DNA of 64,000 nt from Actinophytocola algeriensis (GTDB lineage Bacteria; Actinomycetota; Actinomycetes; Mycobacteriales; Pseudonocardiaceae). Below are positions 62,287-64,000 of the stretch, one piece after another (within the stretch, counting starts at the first letter, position 1; every line of letters starts with the position of its first letter). Location: assembly GCF_014203735.1 (NCBI RefSeq), contig NZ_JACHJQ010000006.1, positions 1-64,000 of the forward strand, given 5' to 3'. A program made the translations under genes and the position numbers. The notes beneath the pieces are model-generated. The model saw only the letters and a program-made list of their open reading frames with translations, did no database searches and had not been told where the DNA came from.

Positions 62287-63580
62287 GCGCGACCGACCTG
62301 CTCCGCAGACCGGCGGCCACGCTCGTCGCGATGCGCGCGGTCGCCACCCGGTGGCCGTCGATGTTGCGCCCGGCCGGGCCGAGCACCATGCACGTGGCCG
62401 CACCGGCCACGGACACCCCCGGCGCGGCGCGGAAGGCGAGCGTGCGCTCGTCGAGGTCCGGCCAGCCGTCGCGGGCCCCGACCAGCTGGTCGGGCAGCAG
62501 GCCGTGACCGATCGACGGGACGGTGCCCAGCGCGAGCCACACGTGGTCACCGCGCACGGACGCACCGTCCGCGAGCACGACCGCGCCGTCCTCGACCGCC
62601 TCGACCGCGGCGCCGCGGTGCACGGTCAGCCTGCCGTCGGCCTCCGCCTCGGTCAGCAGCGGGCGGAACTCGAACATCACCGACGCCCGCCGTTGCTGTC
62701 CCATCAGGGCGAGCCGGTCCGCCCACGGCACGCCGTCGAAGCGGGCGCGGCCCTCGGCGCGGAAGAACGACGCGTTCACGTCCGAGCACTGGTACCGCTC
62801 GGACTCCTCGCGCAGCACCCACGACACGCGGCCGCCGCGGGCGAGCGCGTTGTGGATGAGGTGCGCGGACGTCAGGCCCGCGCCGACGATGACCTCGTGC
62901 CCGCCATCGGGCGGTGCGGGCTCGTCCCAGTACCCGACCGAGGCGGGCCGGTCTCCCGGCCACCACTCGCGGGGAGCGGCACGCCGCTCCTCGCCCTGGC
63001 ACAGCACGACGTGCCCGGCGGAGATCGTGAACTCCCGCCCGCCCGCGGTGCCGTGCACGGCCACGCGCTCCGGTCCGGGCACCAGTTCGCGGACCTCGCC
63101 GCGCACGAGCCCGTCCCGCAGTCCGTGCAGGACGGCGGTGTGGTCGCAGTAGGCCTCGAACACGTCGACCGGCACGACGGAACGGTGTCCCGCCTGGGAC
63201 ATCCGGACCTCGCGGCGCTCGACCTCGGTCAGGAGCGCCCAGTGCGTCCGCGCGAAGTCACGCAGTTCGCAGTCGCGGTACCCCTCGACGCCGGGGTGGT
63301 GTTCGTACGGAGAGCGCAGCACCCGCTGCCCTATCCGGTCTATGCGGTCCAGGAAGCGACCGGCGACGCGGCCGTCCCGGTCGACGACCACCACGTCGCG
63401 GACCCCGAGGTGCCACAGCGCCGCCACGACCGCGAGGCCCGCCGGACCGGCACCGACGACTACCACGTCGGCGGCGGGCGGCGGGGTCTCGCGCGCTGCC
63501 ACCGGGACGGCCGGGTAGTCCGGCCAGTCCCGGTGGCGTGGCGAGGTGAGCAGGTCGGGGTGTGGCAGGAACCTGGTCAC
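62279..63580 (-). CDS. FAD/NAD(P)-binding oxidoreductase
   Basis: 433 residues. FAD motif 'DVVVVGAGPAGLAVVAALWHLG' and a second nucleotide motif 'HEVIVGAGLTSAHLIHNALARGG' show the two-dinucleotide arrangement of N-hydroxylating and Baeyer-Villiger-like monooxygenases or thioredoxin-reductase-like enzymes. 'VWLALGTVPSIGHGLLP' and 'SVAGAATCMVLGPAGRNIDGHR' complete the fold. It probably oxidises a cluster intermediate. The GTG start at 63580 overlaps the upstream stop (GTGA). The open frame further upstream is a shadow of the preceding gene. Confidence 0.83.
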   Translation of the reverse strand: MTRFLPHPDLLTSPRHRDWPDYPAVPVAARETPPPAADVVVVGAGPAGLAVVAALWHLGVRDVVVVDRDGRVAGRFLDRIDRIGQRVLRSPYEHHPGVEGYRDCELRDFARTHWALLTEVERREVRMSQAGHRSVVPVDVFEAYCDHTAVLHGLRDGLVRGEVRELVPGPERVAVHGTAGGREFTISAGHVVLCQGEERRAAPREWWPGDRPASVGYWDEPAPPDGGHEVIVGAGLTSAHLIHNALARGGRVSWVLREESERYQCSDVNASFFRAEGRARFDGVPWADRLALMGQQRRASVMFEFRPLLTEAEADGRLTVHRGAAVEAVEDGAVVLADGASVRGDHVWLALGTVPSIGHGLLPDQLVGARDGWPDLDERTLAFRAAPGVSVAGAATCMVLGPAGRNIDGHRVATARIATSVAAGLRSRSVAHV

Positions 63581-64000
63581 CCGATGACCGTGACGGGGAC
63601 GATCACCTCGATGGCAGGCCGCTGGGGCATGCCGTCGGTGACCATCTGCTGTAACAGCTCCTCGGACTTCTCGGCGCTGTCGGAGGAGACCGGGCTGTAC
63701 CTGGCGTGCGCGTACGCCGGCCGGTTGGCCTCGGTCTCGATCTCGAACACCTTCAGCACGGCCTCGCCCGGCCGGACCTCGCCGTCGAAGAACGTCAGCC
63801 TGCGCATGTCCGGGGTGAGGAAGGTCTTGCTGAACTGGCGGGACATCACCAGTGCTTCGCCGTCCTCCACGAAGTGCGTGTCCTCGTCCGTCGTCACCTG
63901 CATCGCGACCCACGTCCGGTCGGTGAGGTTGGTCTCGGACTTGATGATCTGCCACCGTCCCGGCGACGGCAGGTTGATGGACACCGACACGTCGTAGTCG
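63577..64000 (-). CDS. Partial gene, conserved protein of unknown function
   Basis: The frame reads from the window edge to TGA at 63577, 137 residues from GTG 63990 with more upstream codons in frame (…Asp-Tyr-Asp before it), so the true start is probably just outside. The sequence has alternating strands ('WQIIKSETNLTDRTWVAMQVTTDEDTHFVEDGEALVMS') and no catalytic motif I recognise. It is coupled by GTGA to the flavoprotein and is likely first or second gene of that operon. The cluster evidently continues beyond the window. Confidence 0.65.
   Translation of the reverse strand, partial: DYDVSVSINLPSPGRWQIIKSETNLTDRTWVAMQVTTDEDTHFVEDGEALVMSRQFSKTFLTPDMRRLTFFDGEVRPGEAVLKVFEIETEANRPAYAHARYSPVSSDSAEKSEELLQQMVTDGMPQRPAIEVIVPVTVIG

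Noticed and set aside
60364-63997. Long plus-strand frames (60364-62859 and 61829-63997)
   Set aside because: They run across SARP 3 in another frame and antisense to the AhpD-like and flavoprotein genes; no recognisable protein.

Overview
High-GC actinomycete chromosome (third-position G/C bias throughout, GTG starts, many ATGA/GTGA stop-start overlaps). Gene content, and the type of palindromic intergenic repeats, suggest the order Pseudonocardiales (Lentzea, Saccharothrix or Actinosynnema-like). That placement is inference, because no rRNA or housekeeping marker is present.

Left part (1 to about 28 kb): ordinary and accessory metabolism. It holds a GNAT tail and a SUKH-4-like gene, and a very large single-chain biotin-dependent acyl-CoA carboxylase. 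Next come a hydrolase and acetyltransferase divergent from a GntR-TetR fusion regulator, then small regulator/enzyme pairs. An arabinose-type sugar locus follows (LacI regulator, binding lipoprotein, two permeases, GH51 arabinofuranosidase), flanked by decayed GH43, PL11 and GH16 genes. After that are a TetR/flavin monooxygenase operon, a thioredoxin-like lipoprotein with a CcdA-like partner, an SDR/ArsR divergent pair, two tandem secreted peptidoglycan-binding proteins, a PadR/membrane-sensor pair, and a Tat-exported copper oxidase. Two intergenic regions between convergent genes carry arrays of a 20-bp palindrome repeated at exactly 30-bp period. One of them also has a 51-bp inverted repeat.

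Right part (28.1 kb to the window end): an enediyne biosynthetic gene cluster. The warhead cassette is complete: UnbL, UnbV and UnbU lie in a tightly overlapping minus-strand operon with a P450, a methyltransferase and an AhpD-like protein, divergent from the enediyne PKS and its hot-dog thioesterase. Tailoring genes are an HpaB/SgcC-type flavin monooxygenase, an NAD-dependent reductase/epimerase, a cysteine-synthase-like PLP enzyme, an ornithine-cyclodeaminase-like protein and a C-A-T NRPS. The PLP enzyme and cyclodeaminase-like protein form a possible SbnA/SbnB-type pair that could supply an amino acid such as 2,3-diaminopropionate. An OvmZ-like zinc-cysteine protein with a small HTH partner, a second AhpD-like protein and a flavoprotein operon complete the visible cluster. 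The cluster runs off the right edge.

Regulation is the most unusual part. Two large, mutually similar SARP-NB-ARC-TPR regulators (about 1,030 residues) are each followed, in convergent orientation, by a tiny gene for a signal-peptide-bearing peptide (56 and 54 residues) with related ends. The first peptide contains a duplicated EDDWN(S/T)P motif. The regions upstream of both peptide genes carry CGATAGC-type heptamers spaced 11 bp apart, the geometry expected of SARP sites. I propose this duplicated regulator plus secreted-peptide module as the candidate undescribed system. A third, short SARP lies downstream behind a perfect 15-bp inverted repeat.
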